From Mucilaginibacter terrigena (GTDB lineage: Bacteria; Bacteroidota; Bacteroidia; Sphingobacteriales; Sphingobacteriaceae): 64,000 nt of DNA. Position numbers and translations under genes: made by a program. The stretch covers positions 62,001 to 126,000 of the forward strand of contig NZ_SEWG01000002.1 of the NCBI RefSeq assembly GCF_004168255.1. The letters run 5' to 3'. The notes beneath the pieces are model-generated. The model was given only the letters and a program-made list of their open reading frames with translations. It did no database searches and had not been told where the DNA came from. Below, one piece after another: positions 17,784-24,376 of this stretch; within the stretch, counting starts at the first letter, position 1, and every line of letters starts with the position of its first letter.

Positions 17784-17817
17784 TAAACCTGCAACAATAT
17801 TTATTATTGCAGGTTTA
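17784..17817. promoter_or_regulatory. Perfect inverted repeat between relA/spoT and DUF4294 operon
   Basis: Arms TAAACCTGCAA (17784-17794) and TTGCAGGTTTA (17807-17817) are perfectly complementary over 11 bp with a 12-nt gap. As the flanking genes diverge, it is more likely an operator or a 5'-leader hairpin than a terminator. Confidence 0.45.
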
Positions 17818-17842
17818 TATAAAATAACAAAATAAAATGCGT

Positions 17843-17850
17843 TAATTTTG
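17843..17850 (+). promoter_or_regulatory. -7 box TAATTTTG for DUF4294-gpx-bshB1
   Basis: TAATTTTG fits TAnnTTTG and lies 14 nt before the ATG at 17865. Confidence 0.5.
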
Positions 17851-17864
17851 TATCAGGTAAAAAT

Positions 17865-18482
17865 ATGAAATTTATTGTTTCTCTGTTGATATTGTGTTGT
17901 GTGCTTGGGAGCTTAAAAGCCCAGGACGAGAAACCCGCAGCACCTGTTATACTTGGCAAAAATGATACCATTAAGGTATACATGACCAAGCTTGATGGCG
18001 AACTTGTACCATGGATCGTAGCGCCCGAGGTGCGCATTGTTGATACCCGTATTTTTGCAAGCGAGCAGGATAGGTTAAATTACCTGCGCCTGCGCTATAA
18101 TGTTATTAAAGTGCTGCCTTACGCGCGTTTTGCCGGTCAGCGTTACCGCCAGTTGCAGCGCGACCTTGCACTTACCGGCGATAAAAAGAAACAAAAAGAA
18201 TTGATGAAGGCCTGCGAAGGTGAAATAAAGGCATTATTTAATAAGGATATCAAAAATCTGACAATTAGTCAGGGCGAGGTGTTAATTAAATTGGTAAGCC
18301 GCGAAACGGGTAATACCAGCTTTGCTTTAGCTAAAGAATTGAAGGGTGGGTTTAACGCGTTCCTGTTCCAATCTGTTGCCCGCTTGTTTGGGCATAACCT
18401 TAAAGAGACCTACGACCCCGCCGAGCAACGCGATATTGAAACTATCCTGCGGGATGCAGGGTATGTTTCCAGTTCAAATTAA
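17865..18482 (+). CDS. DUF4294 secreted protein
   Basis: This 205-aa protein has a signal peptide (MKFIVSLLILCCVLGSLKAQ) and the DUF4294 core, including DTRIFASEQDRLNYLRLRYN and the conserved SRETGNTSFALAKELKGGF. The family is restricted to Bacteroidota and its function is unknown. It is the first gene of an operon; its stop is directly followed by the ATG of gpx with no gap. Confidence 0.82.
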   Translation: MKFIVSLLILCCVLGSLKAQDEKPAAPVILGKNDTIKVYMTKLDGELVPWIVAPEVRIVDTRIFASEQDRLNYLRLRYNVIKVLPYARFAGQRYRQLQRDLALTGDKKKQKELMKACEGEIKALFNKDIKNLTISQGEVLIKLVSRETGNTSFALAKELKGGFNAFLFQSVARLFGHNLKETYDPAEQRDIETILRDAGYVSSSN

Positions 18483-18986
18483 ATGGATAAAAACAGTATT
18501 TACAGTTTTACAGTTGAAAAACTGGATGGCGACCATATTAGCCTTGCTGATTATAGCAACAAAGTATTGCTGATTGTAAATATTGCTTCGCAATGCGGCT
18601 TTACACCACAACTGCAGGAACTATCTGATCTGAAAAAGGAATTTGCTGATAAGGATTTTGAGATATTGGCTTTTCCGTCAAATGATTTTGGCGCGCAGGA
18701 GCCGCTTGAAGGTCAGGATATCGCCGCCTTTTGCAGTAATTACGGTAACAACTTCCCAGTTTTCGAGAAAATAAGGGTTCGTGGCCCATATGCCGATCCG
18801 CTTTATAAGTATTTGGCCGATAAAAAGGAGAACGGTAGCATTAGCTCGAAACCACGGTGGAATTTTCATAAATACCTTATTGACCGTAATGGCAATGTGG
18901 TAGATTTTTTTTACCCGTTTACCAAACCTACAACTTCCAAAATAAGGAAAAGGATACAGCGCCTGCTGGCTGCTGGGCCTAAGTAA
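18483..18986 (+). CDS. Glutathione peroxidase-family thiol peroxidase
   Basis: The 167-aa protein is of the GPx fold. The peroxidatic Cys is in NIASQCGFTPQ, the Gln in FPSNDFGAQEP and the Trp in PRWNFHKYL complete the catalytic triad. It uses Cys, not Sec. Bacterial members usually take electrons from thioredoxin rather than glutathione. No signal peptide is present, so it acts in the cytoplasm. It starts immediately after the DUF4294 stop and is followed 13 bp later by bshB1, which ties it to thiol redox chemistry. Confidence 0.92.
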   Translation: MDKNSIYSFTVEKLDGDHISLADYSNKVLLIVNIASQCGFTPQLQELSDLKKEFADKDFEILAFPSNDFGAQEPLEGQDIAAFCSNYGNNFPVFEKIRVRGPYADPLYKYLADKKENGSISSKPRWNFHKYLIDRNGNVVDFFYPFTKPTTSKIRKRIQRLLAAGPK

Positions 18987-18999
18987 TTACGCTATTTTT

Positions 19000-19725
19000 A
19001 TGCTTAAATTAGATATTTTAGTTTTACCTGTACACCCGGATGATGCTGAGCTGGGCTGCGCGGGCACTATATTAAAACATGTGCAACTTGGCCACAAAGT
19101 GGGCATTGCCGACCTTACCCGTGGCGAACTGGGTACCCGTGGCACCGCCGAGATCCGCGACCGCGAAGCCGCTAAGGCCGCTGAGATCTTAGGGCTAACC
19201 GTACGCGAAAACCTGGAACTGCCCGATGGTTTTTTTGAAAACACAAAGCAGTATCAGTTAAAAATAATTGAGGCCATACGCCGGTACCAGCCCGAAATAA
19301 TTATTACCAATGCCTACCACGACCGCCACCCCGACCATGGCCGGGCCAATGAACTGGTAGAGGCAGCAACCTTTTTATCGGGCCTACGCCGGATAGAAAC
19401 TTTTGAGGATGGCATATTACAGGAACCCTGGCGCCCAACACAGGTGCTGCATTTTATACAAGACCGGTACATCAAGCCCGATATTATTATGGATGTAACC
19501 GGGTTTTGGGATAAAAAGATAGAAAGTATTTATGCTTACGGCTCTCAATTCCACAATCCCGAGTGGAATGAGGATGAGCCGCAAACCTACATCTCATCGC
19601 CCGATTTTATTGATCAGATAAACGGCCGCGGCCGCGAGTTTGGCAAAAGCATCAACACCAGGTATGGCGAAGGCTTTACTTCGAGGAAGATCTTAGGGGT
19701 GGATAATCTTTTTGACCTTCGATAG
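19000..19725 (+). CDS. bshB1: Bacillithiol biosynthesis deacetylase BshB1
   Basis: BshB1 removes the acetyl group from GlcNAc-malate in bacillithiol synthesis. The LmbE-like zinc motif is seen as PVHPDDAELGCAGT at the N-terminus and the third ligand in AYHDRHPDHGRANEL. The match continues with GSQFHNPEWNE and the C-terminal GRGREFGKSINTRYGEGF. At 241 aa the length is typical. It is the last gene of the operon with gpx, so the cell probably uses bacillithiol as its low-molecular-weight thiol. Confidence 0.93.
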   Translation: MLKLDILVLPVHPDDAELGCAGTILKHVQLGHKVGIADLTRGELGTRGTAEIRDREAAKAAEILGLTVRENLELPDGFFENTKQYQLKIIEAIRRYQPEIIITNAYHDRHPDHGRANELVEAATFLSGLRRIETFEDGILQEPWRPTQVLHFIQDRYIKPDIIMDVTGFWDKKIESIYAYGSQFHNPEWNEDEPQTYISSPDFIDQINGRGREFGKSINTRYGEGFTSRKILGVDNLFDLR

Positions 19726-19772
19726 AGATTAGGGGCTGGAAATCAGAAATTAGGGCTGTCCGGGTTTCAATT

Positions 19773-19820
19773 CCCTCCCCTGGGAGGGGTGTGGTGGAAT
19801 GTGTAGTGGCAGGGAGGGGT
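19773..19820. repeat. CT/AG-rich palindromic intergenic repeat (copy 2)
   Basis: CCCTCCCCTGGGAGGGG is followed by GTGTGGTGG and AGTGGCAGGGAGGGG. The same order (palindrome, GTGYGGT, GTGGCAGG) is seen in the copy at 59247. Confidence 0.5.
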
Positions 19821-19839
19821 TTAAGCGACAAACCAAAGC

Positions 19840-19893
19840 TGTCAGTCTGAGCTTGTCGAAGACTTTTACGAGCGGTTAATGGTTCGACAGGCT
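19840..19893 (+). repeat. 54-bp palindromic repeat, copy 1 (IS110 target family)
   Basis: A 23-nt block (19840-19862), a 17-nt spacer and a 14-nt block GGTTCGACAGGCTC (19880-19893). GAGCTTGTCGAA and TTCGACAGGCTC form a 12-bp stem with one mismatch. A second copy in opposite orientation lies at 51704-51757 with the same block lengths. Confidence 0.75.
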
Positions 19894-19908
19894 CACCATG
19901 AACTGTGT

Positions 19909-20886
19909 TTAAAAGCAAGTGATATTTGAATAATTTTCCTGGTATTTTGTTTGTTGTCTAGCGATAGCAAAAGCTTGTTTTAATAGTTTGTTGGCCACAG
20001 CGATCAATGCAAGTTTCTTTGCTTTACCCTTTGCCAGCAACCGCTCATAAAGCTCCCTGCAGGCTTTGTTACACCTTGATGCGCTCCACGAGCAGACATA
20101 CAATGTCGCCCTAATCCGGGACATCCCCATCTTACAGATCCTGGCTTTGCCTTTTACACTTGTGCCGGATTCAAATATTCGTGGGCAGATACCTATATAA
20201 GAACTTAGCTTACGATAGTCATCAAACCGGCTGAACCCCCCGCTGAGTACCGTTAATATCATTGCCGTTTTCTTACCAAGACCAGGTATACTTTCCAGAT
20301 CAGCCAGCATATTTGAGTAATGATGTTTTGCGATCTGCTCCATTTGATTTGTCAGCTTTTTGACCAAAGTCTGTTTGTGCTTAAGTTCCGCTACGACTTG
20401 TTTTCTTAATTGGCCCGTCAGCATTCCACTGCTGTCGAAACTGCCTAATTGATTGCTTAAAGAAGTATACTCCGTTTGCAACCTGGCTAATAACGCTTCC
20501 ATTTGTTGCAAAGTAATAACATGCTGCTCGGGTTTTTGCCATAACGGAGGTTGCTCCGTTTTACCATACTCGGCTATCATCTTTGCATCCTTCTTATCTG
20601 TCTTTGCCCGCGACATCCGCATCTGGCTAAAACGGCGGATAACCAATGGGTTGATAACACTTACTGCTATCCGCTGATCGTGAAGGAAACAGGCCAGCTG
20701 AAGATAATAAGGACCGGATGCTTCCATCACTACCCAAGTGCCTGATGGTACTACTTTTAATAAAGCCTTAAAGCCATCTCGGTCATTACTGAACTTGTAA
20801 TAAGTGTAACGACCTGCCTGAAGAAAAGCTACATCAAAGAAAGATTTGGAAATGTCAATACCTGTGTAATTTGTCTGAGTTTGCAT
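19909..20886 (-). CDS. IS110-family transposase (recombinase)
   Basis: The 325-aa protein has the N-terminal RuvC-like DEDD domain: Asp11 in GIDISKSFFDV, Glu55 in WVVMEASGPYY, Asp97 and Asp100 in RAKTDKKDAKMIAEY. A coiled-coil linker (about 120-190) leads to the C-terminal Transposase_20 domain with IPGLGKKTAMIL and GICPRIFESGTS, where Ser239 is the likely nucleophile. All key residues are intact and the frame is full length, so the element is probably active. IS110 enzymes recombine DNA under the direction of a bridge RNA encoded in the noncoding end. Confidence 0.95.
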   Translation of the reverse strand: MQTQTNYTGIDISKSFFDVAFLQAGRYTYYKFSNDRDGFKALLKVVPSGTWVVMEASGPYYLQLACFLHDQRIAVSVINPLVIRRFSQMRMSRAKTDKKDAKMIAEYGKTEQPPLWQKPEQHVITLQQMEALLARLQTEYTSLSNQLGSFDSSGMLTGQLRKQVVAELKHKQTLVKKLTNQMEQIAKHHYSNMLADLESIPGLGKKTAMILTVLSGGFSRFDDYRKLSSYIGICPRIFESGTSVKGKARICKMGMSRIRATLYVCSWSASRCNKACRELYERLLAKGKAKKLALIAVANKLLKQAFAIARQQTKYQENYSNITCF

Positions 20887-20929
20887 AACTTTGTTTTAAG
20901 AGTAATATTTGTAGAAGAATACTGCTTAT

Positions 20930-21112
20930 TGGCTTATCAATCCTACATTCAGGCTCAACGGCCTAATGAACTGTTCAAGCTCGTAAGCAAAGGGTAAAGG
21001 GATTAGCATGGTGAGCGGCTTCCTACAGCCAATGACACGACTTAATCTTTTCTCTTTACCCTTTATTCTTCTTCCTATAAAATTATTCTTATTCCTGATA
21101 TAAACAATCACC
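20930..21112 (-). ncRNA. Predicted IS110 bridge RNA
   Basis: Read on the minus strand, this region folds into two internal-loop hairpins in the order known for bridge RNAs. Target loop: stems GGTAAAG/CTTTACC (21054-21060 with 20993-20999) and GATTA/TAATC (21043-21047 with 21001-21005), a left guide GTGTCAT (21032-21038), a small hairpin (21017-21030) and a right guide GCTCACCAT (21008-21016). Donor loop: stem GCTTA/TAAGC (20984-20988 with 20932-20936), left guide ACAGTTCAT (20966-20974), hairpin AGGC/GCCT (20951-20964) and right guide TAGGAT (20940-20945). All four guides match the DNA at the element's ends around an AT core. The 5' end is inferred from the -7 box at 21116. Confidence 0.82.
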
Positions 21113-21115
21113 TCA

Positions 21116-21123
21116 CAAACATA
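21116..21123 (-). promoter_or_regulatory. Bridge RNA -7 box TATGTTTG at the IS left end
   Basis: TATGTTTG starts 2 nt inside the left-end core. In the circular junction a TTG from the right end (plus strand 19915-19917) would lie exactly 20 nt upstream. In the present insertion a flanking TTG (21146-21148) lies 22 nt upstream, still within the accepted range. Confidence 0.65.
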
Positions 21124-21157
21124 GGATGACAATATTGAAGACTTACAAAGTATAATA

Positions 21158-21196
21158 AACAAAGAAGGCCGCTCAATTTGAGCAGCCTTCTTTGTT
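21158..21196. terminator. Terminator after the 146-aa gene
   Basis: Arms AACAAAGAAGGC (21158-21169) and GCCTTCTTTGTT (21185-21196) pair perfectly over 12 bp; an inner CTCAA/TTGAG extends the stem past one mismatch. On the minus strand it ends the gene at 21214; the A/T-rich ends allow action on both strands. Confidence 0.85.
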
Positions 21197-21213
21197 TTAA
21201 TAGCTTTTACAGT

Positions 21214-21654
21214 TTAAACCCCTACGTATTCAAAGCGGTTATTTTCGTTGCTTCTTTCGCGCCTTAGCCTGTTTTCTTTAGCAAGCTTTAACAGGATGCC
21301 CGATAATTCAGATGTTTTAAACTCCGAATCGAACTTTTCCTTGCAATAATCGGCTATGGATGATATCGAATGTGGTGTTTTAAAATAATCGCTGCTAAGC
21401 AATTGATTAAGCACCTTTGTAGCGCCGGGTTTTTTACGGCTTTGCGTCAGTTCGTTTACTTCGTTTTCTCTCGGTTGCCTGCGGCCTCTCTTATTGAAAA
21501 TTTCAGATCCTTCCGTATCCACCCGCTCTGTTTCCATAATCTCGTCTAAAAGCCTGTCAACCACTCGCACTTGTACAGCTTCAGACTGGAAAGAATTAAC
21601 AACCTCAGCGATCTCTGTAAGCTGTTTTTTTAATTTTTCAATTTGTCTGCTCAT
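21214..21654 (-). CDS. Hypothetical protein, coiled coil plus winged-helix-like C-terminus
   Basis: The family is not recognised. Residues 1-45 form a probable coiled coil (MSRQIEKLKKQLTEIAEVVN). The middle is basic and disordered (NKRGRRQPRENE). Residues 75-146 (ATKVLNQLLSSDYFKTPHSI, SSIADYCKEKFDSEFKTSEL, then a basic wing RLRRERSNENNRF) look like a small winged-helix domain, so DNA binding is plausible. It stands alone, with a strong terminator downstream and the IS110 left end 87 bp beyond its stop. Confidence 0.6.
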   Translation of the reverse strand: MSRQIEKLKKQLTEIAEVVNSFQSEAVQVRVVDRLLDEIMETERVDTEGSEIFNKRGRRQPRENEVNELTQSRKKPGATKVLNQLLSSDYFKTPHSISSIADYCKEKFDSEFKTSELSGILLKLAKENRLRRERSNENNRFEYVGV

Positions 21655-21766
21655 TTTGTTAAGTATCCTTTTCTACAATATATACGTTATTAAAAATGTA
21701 TATGTAACATCATTTATAATAATATACTAACGTGTTTACGCAATTATAGTATTTGATAAATAAAAA

Positions 21767-21796
21767 AAGCGCCCGTTTGTGTCAAAACAGGCGCTT
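21767..21796 (-). terminator. lat terminator
   Basis: Stem AAGCGCC-GTTT (21767-21778) with AAAC-GGCGCTT (21785-21796), one mismatch, followed on the minus strand by a run of seven T. Confidence 0.88.
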
Positions 21797-21819
21797 GTAG
21801 CAATATTATTACATTTTTA

Positions 21820-23151
21820 TTATAGTTGAGGTAATATCTCTTCCAGCATATTCATACCCTCGTCAATATGGTTTTTTTCCATAATTAACGCCGGCCTAAA
21901 ACGGATGCTGCGGTCGCCGCAACCCAGGTACATAATATTATTTTGCAACCCGATATTAATGAACGTATTACGTGTATTAGCATCCGGGAAATCAAATGCG
22001 GTTAACAAACCCTTACCGCGTACATTGCTAATGAGGTTGTTTTTTGCGGCGATATTTTTTAAACTGGTCTGTAAATATTCGCCGGTTTGGGCGGCTTTAT
22101 CGCAAAGGCCGTCCTCTTCAATTATTTCCATAATTTTTGACGAACGCACCATATCTACCAAACTGCCACCCCAGGTAGAATTGATGCGCGATGATACACG
22201 GAAAACGTTGTTCTCAACCTCGTCGACCTTTTTGCCGGCCAATATGCCGCACACCTGCATTTTTTTGCCGAATGCCAGTATATCGGGACGGGCATTTTCG
22301 CCGAAGTGCTGGTGCAGCCAAAATTTACCGCTAAGGCCAACGCCGGTTTGTACCTCGTCGTATATCAGCATGGCGTCGTTCTCGTCCACAAGCACCCTTA
22401 ATTGTTCCAAAAACTCCTGGCGAACGTGCTTGTCGCCACCTTCGGATAATACGGGCTCAATAATAATAGCGCATACATCGTCAGGGTTATCGGCAAATGC
22501 TTTTTTTATCTGGGTGATGGACTTTGCTTCGCGATCTTTCAGATCCCCGATGTTGGCATCTGTCAAAGGGAAGTGGATCTCCGGTAACGATACCCGCGGC
22601 CAATCAAATTTGGCGAACCATTTGGTTTTAACCGGCTGGGTGTTGGTTAAGCTTAAGGTATAGCCCGAGCGGCCGTGAAAAGCGTTCTCAAAGTGGATCA
22701 CCTTAAAGCCTTTTTCGGTAGTATGGCCTTTTGCAAAATTCTTTTGCACTTTCCAGTCCATCGCAACTTTAAGAGCATTCTCGATGGCTAACGAACCACC
22801 CGCTATAAAAAATGCGTGGGGTAAATAATCCGGGATACCTACGCGGCTAAAAGTGTCAACAAACTGGGCGTATTGCTCGGTGTAAATGTCGGAGTTTGAC
22901 GGGTTGGTTAAGGCAGCCAGCATCAGGTTTTTTTTGAAGCCTTCGTCGTTCAGCATTTTTGGGTGGTTGTAACCCAACGGAACAGAAGCAAAGCAAGTAA
23001 AAAAATCTAATAATGTGCGGTTGTTTTTGGCATCATAAATATGGACGCCCTGGCTTTTTTCCATATCAAAGGTAAGGTCGAAACCATCGGCCAAAATATG
23101 CTTGCTAAGGGTAGCCTGAACGTTCTGTGGAGTTACTTGCATTTTGTACAT
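21820..23151 (-). CDS. lat: L-lysine 6-aminotransferase
   Basis: LAT transfers the epsilon-amino group of lysine to 2-oxoglutarate, giving 2-aminoadipate semialdehyde. It is a class III PLP enzyme. Seen here are FFIAGGSLAIENALKVAMDW, the HFENAFHGRSGYTLSLTN stretch, IIIEPVLSEGGD, DEVQTGVGLSGKFW, the PLP lysine in FGKKMQVCG and the RINSTWGGSLVDMVR motif typical of LAT. The frame is open to 23175, but a promoter overlaps that end, so I start at MYKMQVTPQ (23151); MQVTPQ at 23142 is equally possible. It is a single gene with its own promoter and terminator. Confidence 0.9.
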   Translation of the reverse strand: MYKMQVTPQNVQATLSKHILADGFDLTFDMEKSQGVHIYDAKNNRTLLDFFTCFASVPLGYNHPKMLNDEGFKKNLMLAALTNPSNSDIYTEQYAQFVDTFSRVGIPDYLPHAFFIAGGSLAIENALKVAMDWKVQKNFAKGHTTEKGFKVIHFENAFHGRSGYTLSLTNTQPVKTKWFAKFDWPRVSLPEIHFPLTDANIGDLKDREAKSITQIKKAFADNPDDVCAIIIEPVLSEGGDKHVRQEFLEQLRVLVDENDAMLIYDEVQTGVGLSGKFWLHQHFGENARPDILAFGKKMQVCGILAGKKVDEVENNVFRVSSRINSTWGGSLVDMVRSSKIMEIIEEDGLCDKAAQTGEYLQTSLKNIAAKNNLISNVRGKGLLTAFDFPDANTRNTFINIGLQNNIMYLGCGDRSIRFRPALIMEKNHIDEGMNMLEEILPQL

Positions 23152-23172
23152 AAAAGGAAAAAATTGGTTATA

Positions 23173-23201
23173 CAAATCTAATAAAAAGGCCTAAATAACA
23201 A
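23173..23201 (-). promoter_or_regulatory. lat promoter (TTG-N18-TAGATTTG)
   Basis: TTG (23199-23201) and TAGATTTG (23173-23180) are separated by 18 nt on the minus strand, a full match to the Bacteroidota consensus. Confidence 0.65.
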
Positions 23202-23288
23202 TATTTTAAAGGTTTTTATACCGATTGGCTAAAAAGTAACTTTAAATGAACTAAACCTATTTTTTGGACTAAACGGCAAATGAGTATG

Positions 23289-23413
23289 AACCGGGATTAA
23301 GTAGATTTTTACTATTTGGCGGATTTTAACGCACGAAAAAGAGGTTCAACTTACCTATATGCTGCTGGTGCAAATCAAATCCCTTAATCCTAAAAATCCG
23401 CTAAATCCCGGTT
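23289..23413. repeat. Inverted repeat reaching into the 3' end of the deaminase gene
   Basis: Two 23-nt arms (23289-23311 and 23391-23413), both beginning AACCGGGATT on their own strand, differ at 3 positions. The right arm encodes the last codons of the neighbouring gene (FNRDLADF and stop). The gap between the arms shows no gene. Confidence 0.6.
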
Positions 23414-24298
23414 AAATTTATCCTTCATCCCCAACAACCCCCAAATACCTCCGCTGTGGATGGCCAGGATTTTGCTGCCGGGGGTAAAGTGGCCTTTAGC
23501 TGCGAGGTCGAAGATGGCGTAGAGCATCTTGCCGGTGTAAATGGGTTCTATCAGGATGCCGGTATCGACTACAAATTGCTTGATGAAGTTAATAAGCTCG
23601 GGAGTGGTTTTACCGTAGCCGCCAAAGTGATAATCCAGATGCAGAGAATAGTTGGCCGGGGCGGTCAGGAAACGGTCTATTTCCACTTTCATAAACTCAC
23701 CGTTTTTAAATACGGGTATAGCATTAAATTGGGTTGGTAAATTATTTTTGGCAATACCGTTAATAACACCCGCCGCCGTAGTCCCGGTTCCGCAGGCGCA
23801 AAAGATATGGTCGTAGGTTTCGGTAAGTTCATCTACCAGTTCGCTGCAACCTTTGGCGCCTTCGGCAGATGCTCCGCCTTCGTCAATAAAAAAGGCCTGC
23901 CCGTTATCAGCAAAAAACTTGTTGAATAAGGCTTGCTTATCACGGTAGCTTTCCCGGTCGGTAAATATCAGCTGCATACCATGCAGTTTGCAAAGGAAAA
24001 GGGTATCGTTCTCTACCTCCTCGCCGCGCACAATGCCGGTGGCCTTAAAGCCAAATTTAGCCGCCGCGGCCGCTGTTGCCAGTAAATGGTTGGAGTATGC
24101 CCCGCCAAATGTAACCAGGTGGGTTTTATTTTGGGCCTGCGCCTGCTGTAATACGTATTTAAGCTTGCGCCATTTATTGCCCGAGATGATAGGGTGGATC
24201 AGGTCATCGCGTTTGATGAATACCTTGATGCCTTTATCGGCAAATAGTTTGCTTTCTATTGGTTGTGTAGGGCTGTATATGTCGAGGCTGATATCCAC
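23390..24298 (-). CDS. 1-aminocyclopropane-1-carboxylate deaminase / D-cysteine desulfhydrase family
   Basis: This is a fold-type II PLP enzyme of 302 aa. The cofactor lysine is in ISGNKWRKLKY, followed by TFGGAYSNHLLATA; FCACGTGTTAAGV is the phosphate-binding loop and HSGGIWGLLG closes the active site. The family includes ACC deaminase and D-cysteine desulfhydrase, and the substrate cannot be assigned here. Translation starts at a GTG (24296-24298). The C-terminus FNRDLADF is encoded by an arm of a dispersed inverted repeat. Confidence 0.88.
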   Translation of the reverse strand: MDISLDIYSPTQPIESKLFADKGIKVFIKRDDLIHPIISGNKWRKLKYVLQQAQAQNKTHLVTFGGAYSNHLLATAAAAAKFGFKATGIVRGEEVENDTLFLCKLHGMQLIFTDRESYRDKQALFNKFFADNGQAFFIDEGGASAEGAKGCSELVDELTETYDHIFCACGTGTTAAGVINGIAKNNLPTQFNAIPVFKNGEFMKVEIDRFLTAPANYSLHLDYHFGGYGKTTPELINFIKQFVVDTGILIEPIYTGKMLYAIFDLAAKGHFTPGSKILAIHSGGIWGLLGMKDKFNRDLADF

Positions 24299-24302
24299 CC
24301 TG

Positions 24303-24310
24303 CAAACTTA
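24303..24310 (-). promoter_or_regulatory. Deaminase gene -7 box TAAGTTTG, 4 nt before the GTG start
   Basis: TAAGTTTG, then CAGG, then GTG on the minus strand. Confidence 0.55.
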
Positions 24311-24364
24311 TAAAGTAAAGCCGATATATTATTATAGCGCCTTTGGGCTTAAGCCTAATAACAT

Positions 24365-24372
24365 TACTTTTG
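24365..24372 (+). promoter_or_regulatory. rluD -7 box TACTTTTG, 4 nt before the ATG
   Basis: TACTTTTG, then CCAA, then ATG. It shares the 78-bp divergent region with the deaminase promoter. Confidence 0.6.
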
Positions 24373-24376
24373 CCAA

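Larger units (their letters stand above)
19897..21127 (-). mobile_element. IS110-family insertion sequence, complete, with AT core at both ends
   Basis: The element holds one transposase gene and a 240-bp noncoding left end upstream of it. It has no terminal inverted repeats and no target duplication beyond a core dinucleotide, as is known for IS110. I place the AT core at 19897-19898 (right end) and 21126-21127 (left end), giving 1229 bp plus one core. The boundaries come from four matches to the predicted bridge RNA guides. Joining the flanks across one AT restores GGCTCACC-AT-GACA, a continuation of the host repeat at 19840. The element lies between genes and breaks none. Confidence 0.85.

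Noticed and set aside
20950..20957. TGAGCCTG in the IS110 left end also equals part of the right flank repeat and might be a fifth guide
   Set aside because: It is mostly used by the 4-bp AGGC/GCCT hairpin at the top of the donor loop, and its sense does not fit the guide logic. Treated as coincidence.
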